A stretch of 64,000 bases of DNA from Dermabacter hominis NBRC 106157 (lineage in GTDB: Bacteria; Actinomycetota; Actinomycetes; Actinomycetales; Dermabacteraceae): contig NZ_BCSI01000006.1 of the NCBI RefSeq assembly GCF_001570785.1, positions 1 through 64,000 of the forward strand, read 5' to 3'. Positions 19,586 to 27,766 of the stretch are shown piece after piece. Positions within the stretch are counted from its first letter, which is position 1; each line of letters begins with the position of its first letter. Position numbers and translations under genes: made by a program. The notes beneath the pieces are model-generated. The model saw only the letters and a list, made by a program, of their open reading frames with translations. It searched no databases and had not been told where the DNA came from.

Positions 19586-21046
19586 ATGCAACTTCGAGTT
19601 CTCCAGGCCACCCTCATGACCGTGCTTCTTGCGGTCCTCCTGCTCGGCATCCCCCTGGGTGCGGCGTGGCTGACAGCTGTTCGCGACAACCTCTCCGCTC
19701 AAGCCGGCACCCTGCTTCAAGACGTCATTTCCGAAACGGATCACCGCCTCAACGAGGGGCTCCCGATCGACGAGACAATGCTCCAAGAGACCGTCGATCA
19801 GGTTGTGAACCTCGACGTGCAAATTGCGGTCACGTATCAAAACACGGAACTCGAAGCAGGTGAAGACGCCGGCGCCGATGCACTCCAACAGTCGGCACAG
19901 GGCGTCAACGGCCAGATCGTGACCGTGCGCATTCCCCAATCCGATGTCCGAGCGCACACGGCAAGCGCGTGGGTACTCATCATTGTTGCCGCGATAAGCG
20001 CGATTGCGATCGGCGTGTCGGTCGCGCTGTGGCAAGCGCAGAGGCTTTCCGCGCCGCTCGTTCGCCTCACGAGGCGCGCTGAAGAACTTGGCAGCGGTAG
20101 GAGCCGCTCGGAGTGGAAGCCGAGCGGGATCGCCGAAATTGACACCGTAGCGGTCGAACTTACCCGCTCCGGCGCGATGCTCACCGAACGGCTCGAGGCG
20201 GAATCGGCACTCGCCTCCGACGCTTCCCACCAACTGCGCACACCGCTCACGGCCCTGTCCATGAGGCTCGACGAAATTCTCGCAACGAGCTCGGAAGAAT
20301 GGGTCCGCGAGGAAGCGCGTGTGTCTCTCGAACAGGTTGACCGCCTCACCCAGGTCGTCCATGACCTCATTAACGCCCCCCGTTCCTCCCAGCGCCGCAC
20401 CCCCGGCGTCGTCGATCTCCGTCAAGTCCTCGTACAGCAGGCCGAAGAATGGAAGCACGCCTTCCGTGGCGCCGGTCGCGAGCTGCGAATCCAGGTCCCG
20501 CACGCCGCAGCCGTATGGGCCTCGCACGGGCCGCTCACTCAAGTGATCGCCACGTTGATCGAGAACTCCCTCGCCCACGGCGGGGGAACGACCCGCGTGA
20601 AGGTACGCCGCAACGAGCAATCAACCGTCATCGAGGTCGTCGACGAAGGTGCCGGCATCGACCCGGCTCTGGGCCAGCGCATTTTCGAACGCTCCGTCTC
20701 AGGCAAAGACTCGCGTGGAACGGGCGTCGGCCTTGCCCTTGCCCGCACCCTCGTCGAGGATGACGGCGGTCGACTCGAGCTCATTGATGAGCGCCCCGCG
20801 CGCTTTGGCATCTTCCTCTCGACGGCACCCGCTCCCGAGGACCCCGAGCTCGCAGACACAGAAGACCAGCAGCCGTCGGACCCCGCCAAAGCCCACGGGC
20901 TCGTGGCGCGGCGGGAGAAGCGACGCGCCGAGCGACACCAACGAGAAGCTGCCGCCTCCGCGGCGCACGCTCTTGAGGCATTGCCCACCGATGCAAGTTC
21001 CGCCCAGCGTGCCGGGGACGCGAGCGCGGACGGCGCACTACACTAG
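19586..21046 (+). CDS. Sensor histidine kinase
   Basis: The 486-residue membrane kinase is partner of the preceding regulator. There are two membrane segments (about 7-30 and 127-149) around an extracytoplasmic sensor of roughly 95 residues with no recognised fold. A HAMP-like linker, an H box (SDASHQLRTPL, H215), an N box (LIENSLAHGGG) and G boxes (DEGAGI, GTGVGLALA) follow. The C-terminal 80 residues after the ATPase domain are an Ala/Arg-rich charged tail. The signal is unknown. Confidence 0.92.
   Translation: MQLRVLQATLMTVLLAVLLLGIPLGAAWLTAVRDNLSAQAGTLLQDVISETDHRLNEGLPIDETMLQETVDQVVNLDVQIAVTYQNTELEAGEDAGADALQQSAQGVNGQIVTVRIPQSDVRAHTASAWVLIIVAAISAIAIGVSVALWQAQRLSAPLVRLTRRAEELGSGRSRSEWKPSGIAEIDTVAVELTRSGAMLTERLEAESALASDASHQLRTPLTALSMRLDEILATSSEEWVREEARVSLEQVDRLTQVVHDLINAPRSSQRRTPGVVDLRQVLVQQAEEWKHAFRGAGRELRIQVPHAAAVWASHGPLTQVIATLIENSLAHGGGTTRVKVRRNEQSTVIEVVDEGAGIDPALGQRIFERSVSGKDSRGTGVGLALARTLVEDDGGRLELIDERPARFGIFLSTAPAPEDPELADTEDQQPSDPAKAHGLVARREKRRAERHQREAAASAAHALEALPTDASSAQRAGDASADGALH
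21039..21044 (+). promoter_or_regulatory. Candidate leaderless -10 box for purK
   Basis: TACACT precedes the purK GTG by exactly 6 nt and overlaps the end of the kinase gene. The GTG has no Shine-Dalgarno, which fits transcription starting at the start codon. No clear -35. Confidence 0.42.
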
Positions 21047-21050
21047 CGGC

Positions 21051-22241
21051 GTGAGTACTCAACACGCCCGCAAGTCCAGCACATCACATGTGGAAGGTGC
21101 GCGCTCGCCGCGTATTGGCGTGATCGGTGGTGGACAGCTCGCGCGCATGATGATCCCCGCCGCAATCGAACTCGACCTCGACTTGCACGTACTCGCGACT
21201 ACCCCGGAAGAGTCCGCGGCGCGCGTGAGCCCTCACGTCATGCTCGGGCGTCACGACGACCCCGAGGCAGTCACGGCCTTCGCGAGGAGCGTTGACGTCG
21301 TGACCTTCGATCACGAACACGTCCCTACGGGCCTCCTTCACGCGCTCGAGCACGAAGGGGTGGTGGTGCGTCCAGGCCCCAACGCGCTCGTGTACGCACA
21401 GGACAAGCTCGCCATGCGTGCGCGCCTCAGCGAACTTGGCCATCCATGCCCCCGGTGGTGGCGCGTCGAGACCGAAGCTGATCTCGAAGCCGCCCTCCAT
21501 GAGAGCGGGGGAGACCTCATCCTGAAGACCGCGCGCGGCGGTTACGACGGTCACGGAGTGATGCGGGTTGAGGCACTCGAGGACGCCCGTGAGTGGCTCG
21601 AAAGAGGACAGCCGCTGCTCGCCGAGGAGCGCGTCCCCTTCGTCCGTGAACTCTCGGCGCAGGTCGCGCGGCGGCCGGGCGGAGAAACCGCGTCGTATCC
21701 CGTAACGGAATCCGAGCAAAAAGACGGGGTGTGCTTTCGCGTGAGCGCGCCCGCACCGAACCTCGCACCGGAAGTCGCCGAGCGAGCACGCACCCTCGCC
21801 GCAAATATCGCGAGCGATCTCGAGGTCGTGGGAATGCTCGCTGTCGAACTGTTCGAGTACCCGGATGGTCGCATTGCCGTCAACGAACTCGCGATGCGGC
21901 CCCACAATACGGGGCACTGGAGCATGGACGGGTGTGTCACGAGCCAATTTGAGCAGCATCTGCGCGCTGTCGCAGACCTCCCACTCGGAGACACCACCCC
22001 CACCGCTGCCTGGACCGTCATGGTCAACACTCTCGGCAGCACCCGCGAAAACCTCGCCGAAAGTGCACGAGAGGCTCTCGCGAACGATCCCGGAATCAAG
22101 CTGCATCTGTACGGCAAGAGCGTTCGCGCAGGCCGCAAACTTGGGCACGTGACCGCTCTCGGATCCTCCCTCGAGGAGACAGAGCGCCGAGCCCGCGCCG
22201 CGGCGCACACCATCGTGACCGGCGACGAATCAAAGGAATAG
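21051..22241 (+). CDS. purK: N5-carboxyaminoimidazole ribonucleotide synthase
   Basis: PurK uses ATP and bicarbonate to carboxylate AIR to N5-CAIR in purine synthesis. From GTG 21051 it has 396 residues, an ATP-grasp protein beginning GVIGGGQLARMM. LKTARGGYDGHGV contributes to the ATP site, and NELAMRPHNTGHW is the C-terminal signature. The frame is open far upstream inside the kinase gene, so the start rests on family length and the TACACT box. An alternative GTG lies at 21090. PurE follows after 3 bases and takes its product. Confidence 0.93.
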   Translation: MSTQHARKSSTSHVEGARSPRIGVIGGGQLARMMIPAAIELDLDLHVLATTPEESAARVSPHVMLGRHDDPEAVTAFARSVDVVTFDHEHVPTGLLHALEHEGVVVRPGPNALVYAQDKLAMRARLSELGHPCPRWWRVETEADLEAALHESGGDLILKTARGGYDGHGVMRVEALEDAREWLERGQPLLAEERVPFVRELSAQVARRPGGETASYPVTESEQKDGVCFRVSAPAPNLAPEVAERARTLAANIASDLEVVGMLAVELFEYPDGRIAVNELAMRPHNTGHWSMDGCVTSQFEQHLRAVADLPLGDTTPTAAWTVMVNTLGSTRENLAESAREALANDPGIKLHLYGKSVRAGRKLGHVTALGSSLEETERRARAAAHTIVTGDESKE

Positions 22242-22244
22242 CAC

Positions 22245-22787
22245 ATGAGTAAGAAGCCTCTGGTCGGTATCGTCATGGGGTCCGATTCGGACTACCCCGT
22301 GATGAAAGATGCCGAAGAGCAGCTCGCCCATTTCGGCATCGCCTGCGAGGTCGAGGTCGTGAGCGCTCACCGCATGCCCGAAGACATGGTCGAGTACGGA
22401 CGGTCCGCGCACGAGCACGGCCTGCGTGCGATCATTGCCGGTGCAGGCGGGGCCGCACACCTGCCGGGAATGCTCGCCGCCCTTACCCCCCTTCCTGTGA
22501 TTGGCGTTCCTGTTCCGCTGCGGCACCTCGACGGCATGGACTCACTCTTGTCGATCGTGCAAATGCCGAAGGGAGTGCCCGTCGCAACCGTATCGATCGG
22601 TGGCGCTGCCAACGCCGGGCTCCTCGCAGCGCGCATTCTGGGTTCCGGAGACTCGGATTTTGCGCGAGAGATCCGCGAAAAAATGGTGAGGTACCAAACA
22701 GAATTGCGCGATCTCGCGTACGAAAAAGGCAAAAAGCTGCGGGAGTCCCGCCAACATTACTTTACGGATGGCAAGGTGGAGGTATGA
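22245..22787 (+). CDS. purE: N5-carboxyaminoimidazole ribonucleotide mutase
   Basis: PurE moves the carboxyl of N5-CAIR to C4 of the ring. It has 180 residues, an octameric-class sequence with [22 protein letters not shown] (catalytic His in SAHR) and [15 protein letters not shown] has AAAGGA upstream. Its stop overlaps the start of the acetyltransferase gene (ATGA), coupling purine synthesis to the nucleotide-sugar genes downstream. Confidence 0.95.
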   Translation: MSKKPLVGIVMGSDSDYPVMKDAEEQLAHFGIACEVEVVSAHRMPEDMVEYGRSAHEHGLRAIIAGAGGAAHLPGMLAALTPLPVIGVPVPLRHLDGMDSLLSIVQMPKGVPVATVSIGGAANAGLLAARILGSGDSDFAREIREKMVRYQTELRDLAYEKGKKLRESRQHYFTDGKVEV

Positions 22788-23404
22788 GCACAGAGCGTAA
22801 CTACCGGCTCGCAGAGGGTGCGGACGTTTCACCTGAGGCGAGTGTCGGCGAAGGCAGCTCAGTCTGGCACTACGCGCAGGTTCGCGAGGGGGCCTCGCTT
22901 GGTGAGAATTGCATCATCGGGCGCGGAGCTTATATCGGCTCCGGCGTCACAATGGGGGCGGGGTGCAAAGTGCAAAACTACGCCCTTGTGTATGAACCTG
23001 CCGTGCTTGGTGACGGGGTGTTCATCGGGCCCGCAGTCGTCCTTACCAACGATCATTTTCCGCGCGCAGTCAACCCGGATCTGAGCCCGAAGAGCGCGTC
23101 CGACTGGGAGCCGGTGGGCGTGACGATCGAAAAGGGCGCCGCTATCGGAGCTCGTTCTGTCTGCGTCGCCCCTGTCACTATCGGTGCCTGGGCGCTTGTG
23201 GCCGCGGGCTCGACCGTCGTTAAAGATGTCCCACCGCACGCGCTCGTTGCCGGGGTGCCCGCGAAGCGCATTGGTTGGGTTGGTAGGTCAGGTAAGCCCC
23301 TCGCAGCAGACCCCGAAGGCGGCTGGGTGTGTCCCGAGACGGGAGAGCGTTACATCGAAGATAATGAGAGCGGGGGCCTGACCTTGCTCGAGTACGCTGC
23401 ATAG
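22784..23404 (+). CDS. wbpD: Left-handed beta-helix acetyltransferase, WbpD/WlbB-like
   Basis: The 206-residue hexapeptide-repeat acyltransferase opens with an imperfect repeat series ([18 protein letters not shown] and on). It then has the WbpD-type central stretch LTNDHFPRA, with the catalytic His expected there, and [10 protein letters not shown]. This family N-acetylates UDP-GlcNAc(3NH2)A to UDP-GlcNAc(3NAc)A. The last 35 residues, with paired Cys (VCPETG), are an extra tail. ATGA overlap with purE; the next genes are the matching aminotransferase and oxidoreductase. Acceptor specificity is inferred from neighbours. Confidence 0.85.
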   Translation: MSTERNYRLAEGADVSPEASVGEGSSVWHYAQVREGASLGENCIIGRGAYIGSGVTMGAGCKVQNYALVYEPAVLGDGVFIGPAVVLTNDHFPRAVNPDLSPKSASDWEPVGVTIEKGAAIGARSVCVAPVTIGAWALVAAGSTVVKDVPPHALVAGVPAKRIGWVGRSGKPLAADPEGGWVCPETGERYIEDNESGGLTLLEYAA

Positions 23405-23434
23405 TTTTACTGATTGACAAGAAGGACATTGCAC

Positions 23435-24541
23435 ATGTCAAACAATTTGATTCCCGCCGCCAAACCGATCATCGGTGAGGAGGAGCGCGCAGCGGTTGAT
23501 CGCGTACTTGCTTCCGGCATGATCGCGCAGGGGCCCGAGGTCGCGGCTTTCGAAAAGGAGTTCTCGAGTGCGCTCGCCGGTGGGCGTGAGTGCGTTGCCG
23601 TTAACTCGGGCACGTCGGGTCAGCACCTCGGTCTTCTCGCCTCGGGTATCAAGCCCGGCGACGAGGTTATTGTTCCGTCCTTCACCTTTGCGGCGACCGC
23701 TAATGCGGTTGCCGTGATCGGGGCGACGCCTGTTTTCGTCGATATCGATCTCGATACGTTTTGCATGGACCCCGCGCAAATCGAAGCGGCGATTACTGAG
23801 CGAACGGTAGCGATTGAGCCCGTGCACCTGTACGGTCACCCGGCTGCGATGGAGCAGATCTGTGAAATCGCGAAGAAGCACAACCTGTGGGTTGGCGAAG
23901 ATGCCGCGCAGGCCCACGGCGCGACTCTCAACGGCAAGCAGGTCGGTACGTTCGGTCGCTGGGGCATGTTCTCGCTGTACCCGACCAAGAACATGACGTC
24001 GGGTGAGGGCGGCATGGTCTCGTGCGAGGATGCCGAGACCGCACGTCGAATCCGCCTGTTCCGTAACCAGGGGATGGAGAAGCAGTACGCAAACGAGGTC
24101 GCTGGCTTCAACAACCGAATGACCGACATCCATGCCGCGATTGGCCGTGTTCAGCTCACCAAGCTGGAGGCATGGACGAAGCGCCGCCAGGAGACAGCCG
24201 CATTCTTCGATGAACACCTCGAAGGCGTCGTGACGCCCAAGGTGGCCGAAGGAGCGACCCACGTGTACCACCAGTACACGATCCGAATTGATGGCGCCAG
24301 CGCAGAGGAGCGCGACCGCTTTGCCCAGGCGCTTCGCGAGGAGTATGCAGTGGGCTGCGGCGTGTACTACCCGACTCCCGTGCACCGCCTTGCCTCGTTT
24401 GATCGCCGCGACACTGAGCTCCCCGTGACGGAGAAAGCTGCGCGCGAGGTGCTCTCACTTCCGGTTCATCCGAGTGTGAGTGATGCGGATCGCGAGCGCG
24501 TGGTTGAGGCCGTGAATGCCGTTGCGAAAGCGGGTGCCTGA
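23435..24541 (+). CDS. wbpE: DegT/DnrJ/EryC1 aminotransferase, WbpE/WlbC-like
   Basis: PLP-dependent sugar aminotransferase, 368 residues, with substrate loop VNSGTSGQHL, DAAQAHGA and Schiff-base lysine K185 in YPTKNMTSGEGG. In the WbpB-E-D pathway it aminates C3 of the 3-keto UDP-GlcNAcA made by the oxidoreductase encoded next. ATG 23435 has AGAAGGA 8 nt upstream; an in-frame TTG 21 bases earlier is less likely. The stop overlaps the oxidoreductase start by one base. Confidence 0.88.
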   Translation: MSNNLIPAAKPIIGEEERAAVDRVLASGMIAQGPEVAAFEKEFSSALAGGRECVAVNSGTSGQHLGLLASGIKPGDEVIVPSFTFAATANAVAVIGATPVFVDIDLDTFCMDPAQIEAAITERTVAIEPVHLYGHPAAMEQICEIAKKHNLWVGEDAAQAHGATLNGKQVGTFGRWGMFSLYPTKNMTSGEGGMVSCEDAETARRIRLFRNQGMEKQYANEVAGFNNRMTDIHAAIGRVQLTKLEAWTKRRQETAAFFDEHLEGVVTPKVAEGATHVYHQYTIRIDGASAEERDRFAQALREEYAVGCGVYYPTPVHRLASFDRRDTELPVTEKAAREVLSLPVHPSVSDADRERVVEAVNAVAKAGA

Positions 24542-25530
24542 TGAGCAAAAATCTTCGCGCTGGCCTTATTGGCCTCGGCATGATGGGCCGCCATCATGCC
24601 CGTAATCTCCGCGCTCTCGAAGGTGTTGATCTTGTGGCCGTTGCGGATCCTCAAGGCGATCCGCATGGCGCCGCGCCCGGCTACGAAGTCTTGCCAAATG
24701 TCGAAGCCCTTATCGAAGCTGGACTCGACTATTGCGTGGTTGCAGTGCCGACTGCATTTCACCGGGACGTAGCGCTCGCGCTCGCCGAGGCCGGTGTTCA
24801 CACGCTTGTCGAAAAGCCGCTTGCTTTCGACATCATCGAGGCTGAAGAAATCACCAATGCCTTTGAATCAAAGGGTCTTGTGGGTGCGGTGGGCTATATC
24901 GAACGCTATAACCCCGCCCTCCAGGAAATGCGCAAGCGAATCGAAAACGGTCAGCTCGGCGATATTTATCAGATCTCTACCCGGCGCCAGGGGATTTTCC
25001 CGGCTCGAATTGCCGATGTCGGGGTAGTGAAAGATCTCGCCACTCACGATCTCGACCTCACGGCATTCGTTTCCCGCTCAAACTTTGCGCAGGTCTCGGC
25101 TGTGACGACCGGCAAGTCCGGCCGCGAATACGAGGATATGGTCTCGATTGCGGGCCGCCTCGCCGATGGCACCATTACGAACCATCTCGTAAATTGGCTA
25201 TCGCCGTTCAAAGAGCGCGTGACTATCGTGACCGGTGAAAAAGGCGCACTCGTTGGCGACACGTTGACCGCAGATCTCACGTTCCATGCGAACGGCGAGA
25301 CCGTAAACGAATGGGACGCAATTGCATCCTTCCGCGGCGTGAGTGAGGGCGATACCGTTCGCTACGCTCTCAACCGCAAGGAGCCTTTGAGGACCGAACA
25401 CGAGGCCTTCCGCGACGCTGTACGCGGCGACGCCTCGAACATCGTGACGATGCGCGAAGGCCTTAATACGGTCCGCGCCGTGGAAGCAGTTTTGGACTCG
25501 GCGGCGGCAGGTCGCACGGTAGCTTTATAG
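24541..25530 (+). CDS. wbpB: Gfo/Idh/MocA oxidoreductase, WbpB/WlbA-like
   Basis: The 329-residue NAD-dependent oxidoreductase has a Rossmann motif GLGMMGRHHARN at the N terminus and the family EKP at 91-93. A central GYIERYNPA and KDLATHDLDL supply candidate catalytic Lys and His. The role consistent with its neighbours is oxidation of C3 of UDP-GlcNAcA, giving the 3-keto sugar for WbpE. It is last in a coupled run purK-purE-wbpD-wbpE-wbpB and is followed by a terminator-like hairpin. Confidence 0.85.
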   Translation: MSKNLRAGLIGLGMMGRHHARNLRALEGVDLVAVADPQGDPHGAAPGYEVLPNVEALIEAGLDYCVVAVPTAFHRDVALALAEAGVHTLVEKPLAFDIIEAEEITNAFESKGLVGAVGYIERYNPALQEMRKRIENGQLGDIYQISTRRQGIFPARIADVGVVKDLATHDLDLTAFVSRSNFAQVSAVTTGKSGREYEDMVSIAGRLADGTITNHLVNWLSPFKERVTIVTGEKGALVGDTLTADLTFHANGETVNEWDAIASFRGVSEGDTVRYALNRKEPLRTEHEAFRDAVRGDASNIVTMREGLNTVRAVEAVLDSAAAGRTVAL

Positions 25531-25540
25531 CACTTTCGGG

Positions 25541-25576
25541 CCAGGGCCCATGCAGAACACTGGATATGGGTCCTGG
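25541..25576 (+). terminator. Hairpin after the wbpD-E-B genes
   Basis: CCAGGGCCCAT (25541-25551) pairs with ATGGGTCCTGG (25566-25576), an 11-bp stem with one G-U pair and a 14-nt loop. It lies 10 bases past the wbpB stop and 20 bases before the next start. TCTCTTAG follows. It likely ends the purK-to-wbpB transcript. Confidence 0.6.
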
Positions 25577-25596
25577 TCTCTTAGAAGATTGACTTC

Positions 25597-27669
25597 ATGG
25601 CGACGCTCCTCCCTCTTTTTACCTCCTTTGTCTGGCTTTGCGTGCCTGGCTACCTCGCATTGACTGCATTGCGCGCTCGGATTCCTTTTCGACTCGGCGC
25701 CGCGCCAGCAGTTAGTGCTGCACTCCTTTCGATCGTAGGGCTGGTGTGTGAACCACTCGGCATTCGGTGGGGCCCAGTGTCGGCAGCGGTGGGAATCTCT
25801 TTGGCCATCGCGATTCTTTGGGCGGTCGTGGCAATGGTCGATCCACGTCGCGCGCACAGGGTCCGTGGTGTGAGGTGGGCCGGCAACCAAACTTTGCGCG
25901 TCGATGAAGGTTCCGACGAACACGTGCATATGCGAGCCTCCCATGCATTGTGGAGACGAAACCTAGATTTTTGGCCTCTTGTACTTTCAACTTTAGGTGT
26001 CATCGTCGTCGCGCTGGTTTACCTACTTCCCATTGCGGGCGGTGGTATGAAGCTGACGTCGATTTCGAGCGCATTTGATGCCGTGTTTCATTACAACGGT
26101 GTTGCCTTCATTCGTAGTGAAGGTTCTGCGGCGCCATGGACTGCCCTGCAGTCTATGTACGGTTCCCAGCCGACGTTTTACCCTGTGGGGTTTCATATCA
26201 TTGCCTCGCTCGTAGCTGGGGCGCCGGTAGTAGCCGCGAACGCGACGATGTTCGTAGCCTTGTGCTTATCTGGATCAGGGTTTGTAAGCCTATGTTGGCT
26301 CGTGGTTCCCGAGGGATTTGCGAGACTTCGAAGCGCAATTGTGATTGCGGCACTTATCCCTTCGTGCACGCTATTTTTCTCTATAGCTTCCATGTCACTC
26401 TTGACGGGCCTGTGGCCGAATGCCTTTGCTGGTGTGGTGTTTCCAGGGGTTGTGGCCGCAATTCTGAGTGCCTTCACACGGCGTGGAGGTGGAGTTGAGC
26501 GAGATTTGCCTTGGGCTCTCTCGTCTTTATTGCCGGCCGTCCTGGCCGTTCTAGGTGGAGTAGCAATCCACACGAGCACAGTTTTTGCAGTGGGGCTTGT
26601 CGTGTGGTCTTTGCTTGCTGCTCATGCGGTAGTGACATGGCGGGCAAACCGGGGTCGTGCGATTGCATTGATGGTATTTCTCGCCCTAGCTGTAGCTGGT
26701 TTTGAGTTTGTGGGAATGACAACTTTGCGGTCGATGGCACTGACACCGAAGATCGAAATGAATACCGTCGCGAAACTTTTGACACTCATCGCAGATCGCC
26801 CACGTATTACGGCTGTTCGCCTTAAAACTTCCTATGTGCTCGGTGTGTACTTTCTCGCCGGAATAGGCATTGTCTTTGGCGTTTTGCGGAGATCCCATTC
26901 GCGTATGCGCATAGCGCTCGTCATCATGTTGGGAGTGACATTCATCGTTGCCCTTGGCACCGCGTACTCCTTTCTCCCGCTTTCGTCTCTCGCTAATCCG
27001 TGGTATCAAGCTCGGGAGCGAGTACTCCCAATGATGATGACGGCGCTCATCCCGCTTGCCGTCATTGGTGCCTGTCACGCCATTGCGTGGTTGGAGGAGA
27101 AAGGACGCATGCTTGGGAGTGCTTTTTTAGCCCTCTTAATCGTCGCGAGTGTTAGTGGAGCGGTGTTGAATGGGACGAGACATGATCGAGTCCCCAAACT
27201 CGTCGAGCTTGCCTCGGATTCTTCAGATGGTTATTTTACAAACACAGTGAGCGCAGACGAGAGAGAATTCATCGAAGAAACAGCGTCGCGACTGGATCAT
27301 GACGCGGTGGTTTTAGGAGATCCCCGTTCGGGCGCATCACTGTACTGGGCTCTTGGCGGCGTAAAGGTGGTATTTCCCCACCTTGGTCGGCCGACGCTCG
27401 ACCGGGATATTCTGTTGGCAAAGCGTGCGGATGAATTTTCCTCCGACCCTGCTGTTTGTCGCGCTCTCATTGCGCATGGCCCTCGCGTATATTTATATGA
27501 AGACCACACTGCCACAAAACGAAAAATAGAATCCCAGGAAGACGTGAAAGAAGGGGACTTTAGGGGGCTAGAAAATTTCCCGGCTGGAAGCCGGACTTTA
27601 GTGGCAAAAAGTGGCAACGGAGACTATGAACTCACGGAGCTTAGGGTCAATTGTACCCCGAACCCATGA
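25597..27669 (+). CDS. DUF6541 polytopic membrane protein
   Basis: The protein has 690 residues, about 12-14 membrane segments and a C-terminal soluble domain (from about 530). It shares motifs with the protein encoded at 39388-41328: FDAVFHYN in the first large loop, YPVGFHIIASL, and in the tail DPRSGASLYWALGG. The layout of an acidic residue in the first outer loop, many helices and a soluble tail recalls GT-C glycosyltransferases, but this is inference. Codon use is less GC-rich than in the flanks. The Shine-Dalgarno is weak. It may be a polymerase or lipid-linked sugar transferase; function not established. Confidence 0.8.
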   Translation: MATLLPLFTSFVWLCVPGYLALTALRARIPFRLGAAPAVSAALLSIVGLVCEPLGIRWGPVSAAVGISLAIAILWAVVAMVDPRRAHRVRGVRWAGNQTLRVDEGSDEHVHMRASHALWRRNLDFWPLVLSTLGVIVVALVYLLPIAGGGMKLTSISSAFDAVFHYNGVAFIRSEGSAAPWTALQSMYGSQPTFYPVGFHIIASLVAGAPVVAANATMFVALCLSGSGFVSLCWLVVPEGFARLRSAIVIAALIPSCTLFFSIASMSLLTGLWPNAFAGVVFPGVVAAILSAFTRRGGGVERDLPWALSSLLPAVLAVLGGVAIHTSTVFAVGLVVWSLLAAHAVVTWRANRGRAIALMVFLALAVAGFEFVGMTTLRSMALTPKIEMNTVAKLLTLIADRPRITAVRLKTSYVLGVYFLAGIGIVFGVLRRSHSRMRIALVIMLGVTFIVALGTAYSFLPLSSLANPWYQARERVLPMMMTALIPLAVIGACHAIAWLEEKGRMLGSAFLALLIVASVSGAVLNGTRHDRVPKLVELASDSSDGYFTNTVSADEREFIEETASRLDHDAVVLGDPRSGASLYWALGGVKVVFPHLGRPTLDRDILLAKRADEFSSDPAVCRALIAHGPRVYLYEDHTATKRKIESQEDVKEGDFRGLENFPAGSRTLVAKSGNGDYELTELRVNCTPNP

Positions 27670-27754
27670 TCGACAATACTGGACCCTGCACGTGCGCCTA
27701 TGGGGCAGGTAGTCGGCCCATGGGGAGCGTCAAATGTGTTTGGCAATCGACCGA

Positions 27755-27760
27755 TAGGAT
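27755..27760 (+). promoter_or_regulatory. Candidate leaderless -10 box for the ABC exporter
   Basis: TAGGAT lies 6 nt before the ATG at 27767 in a 97-base gap. Only a poor AGGA is available as ribosome site. Confidence 0.35.
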
Positions 27761-27766
27761 TGGGTT

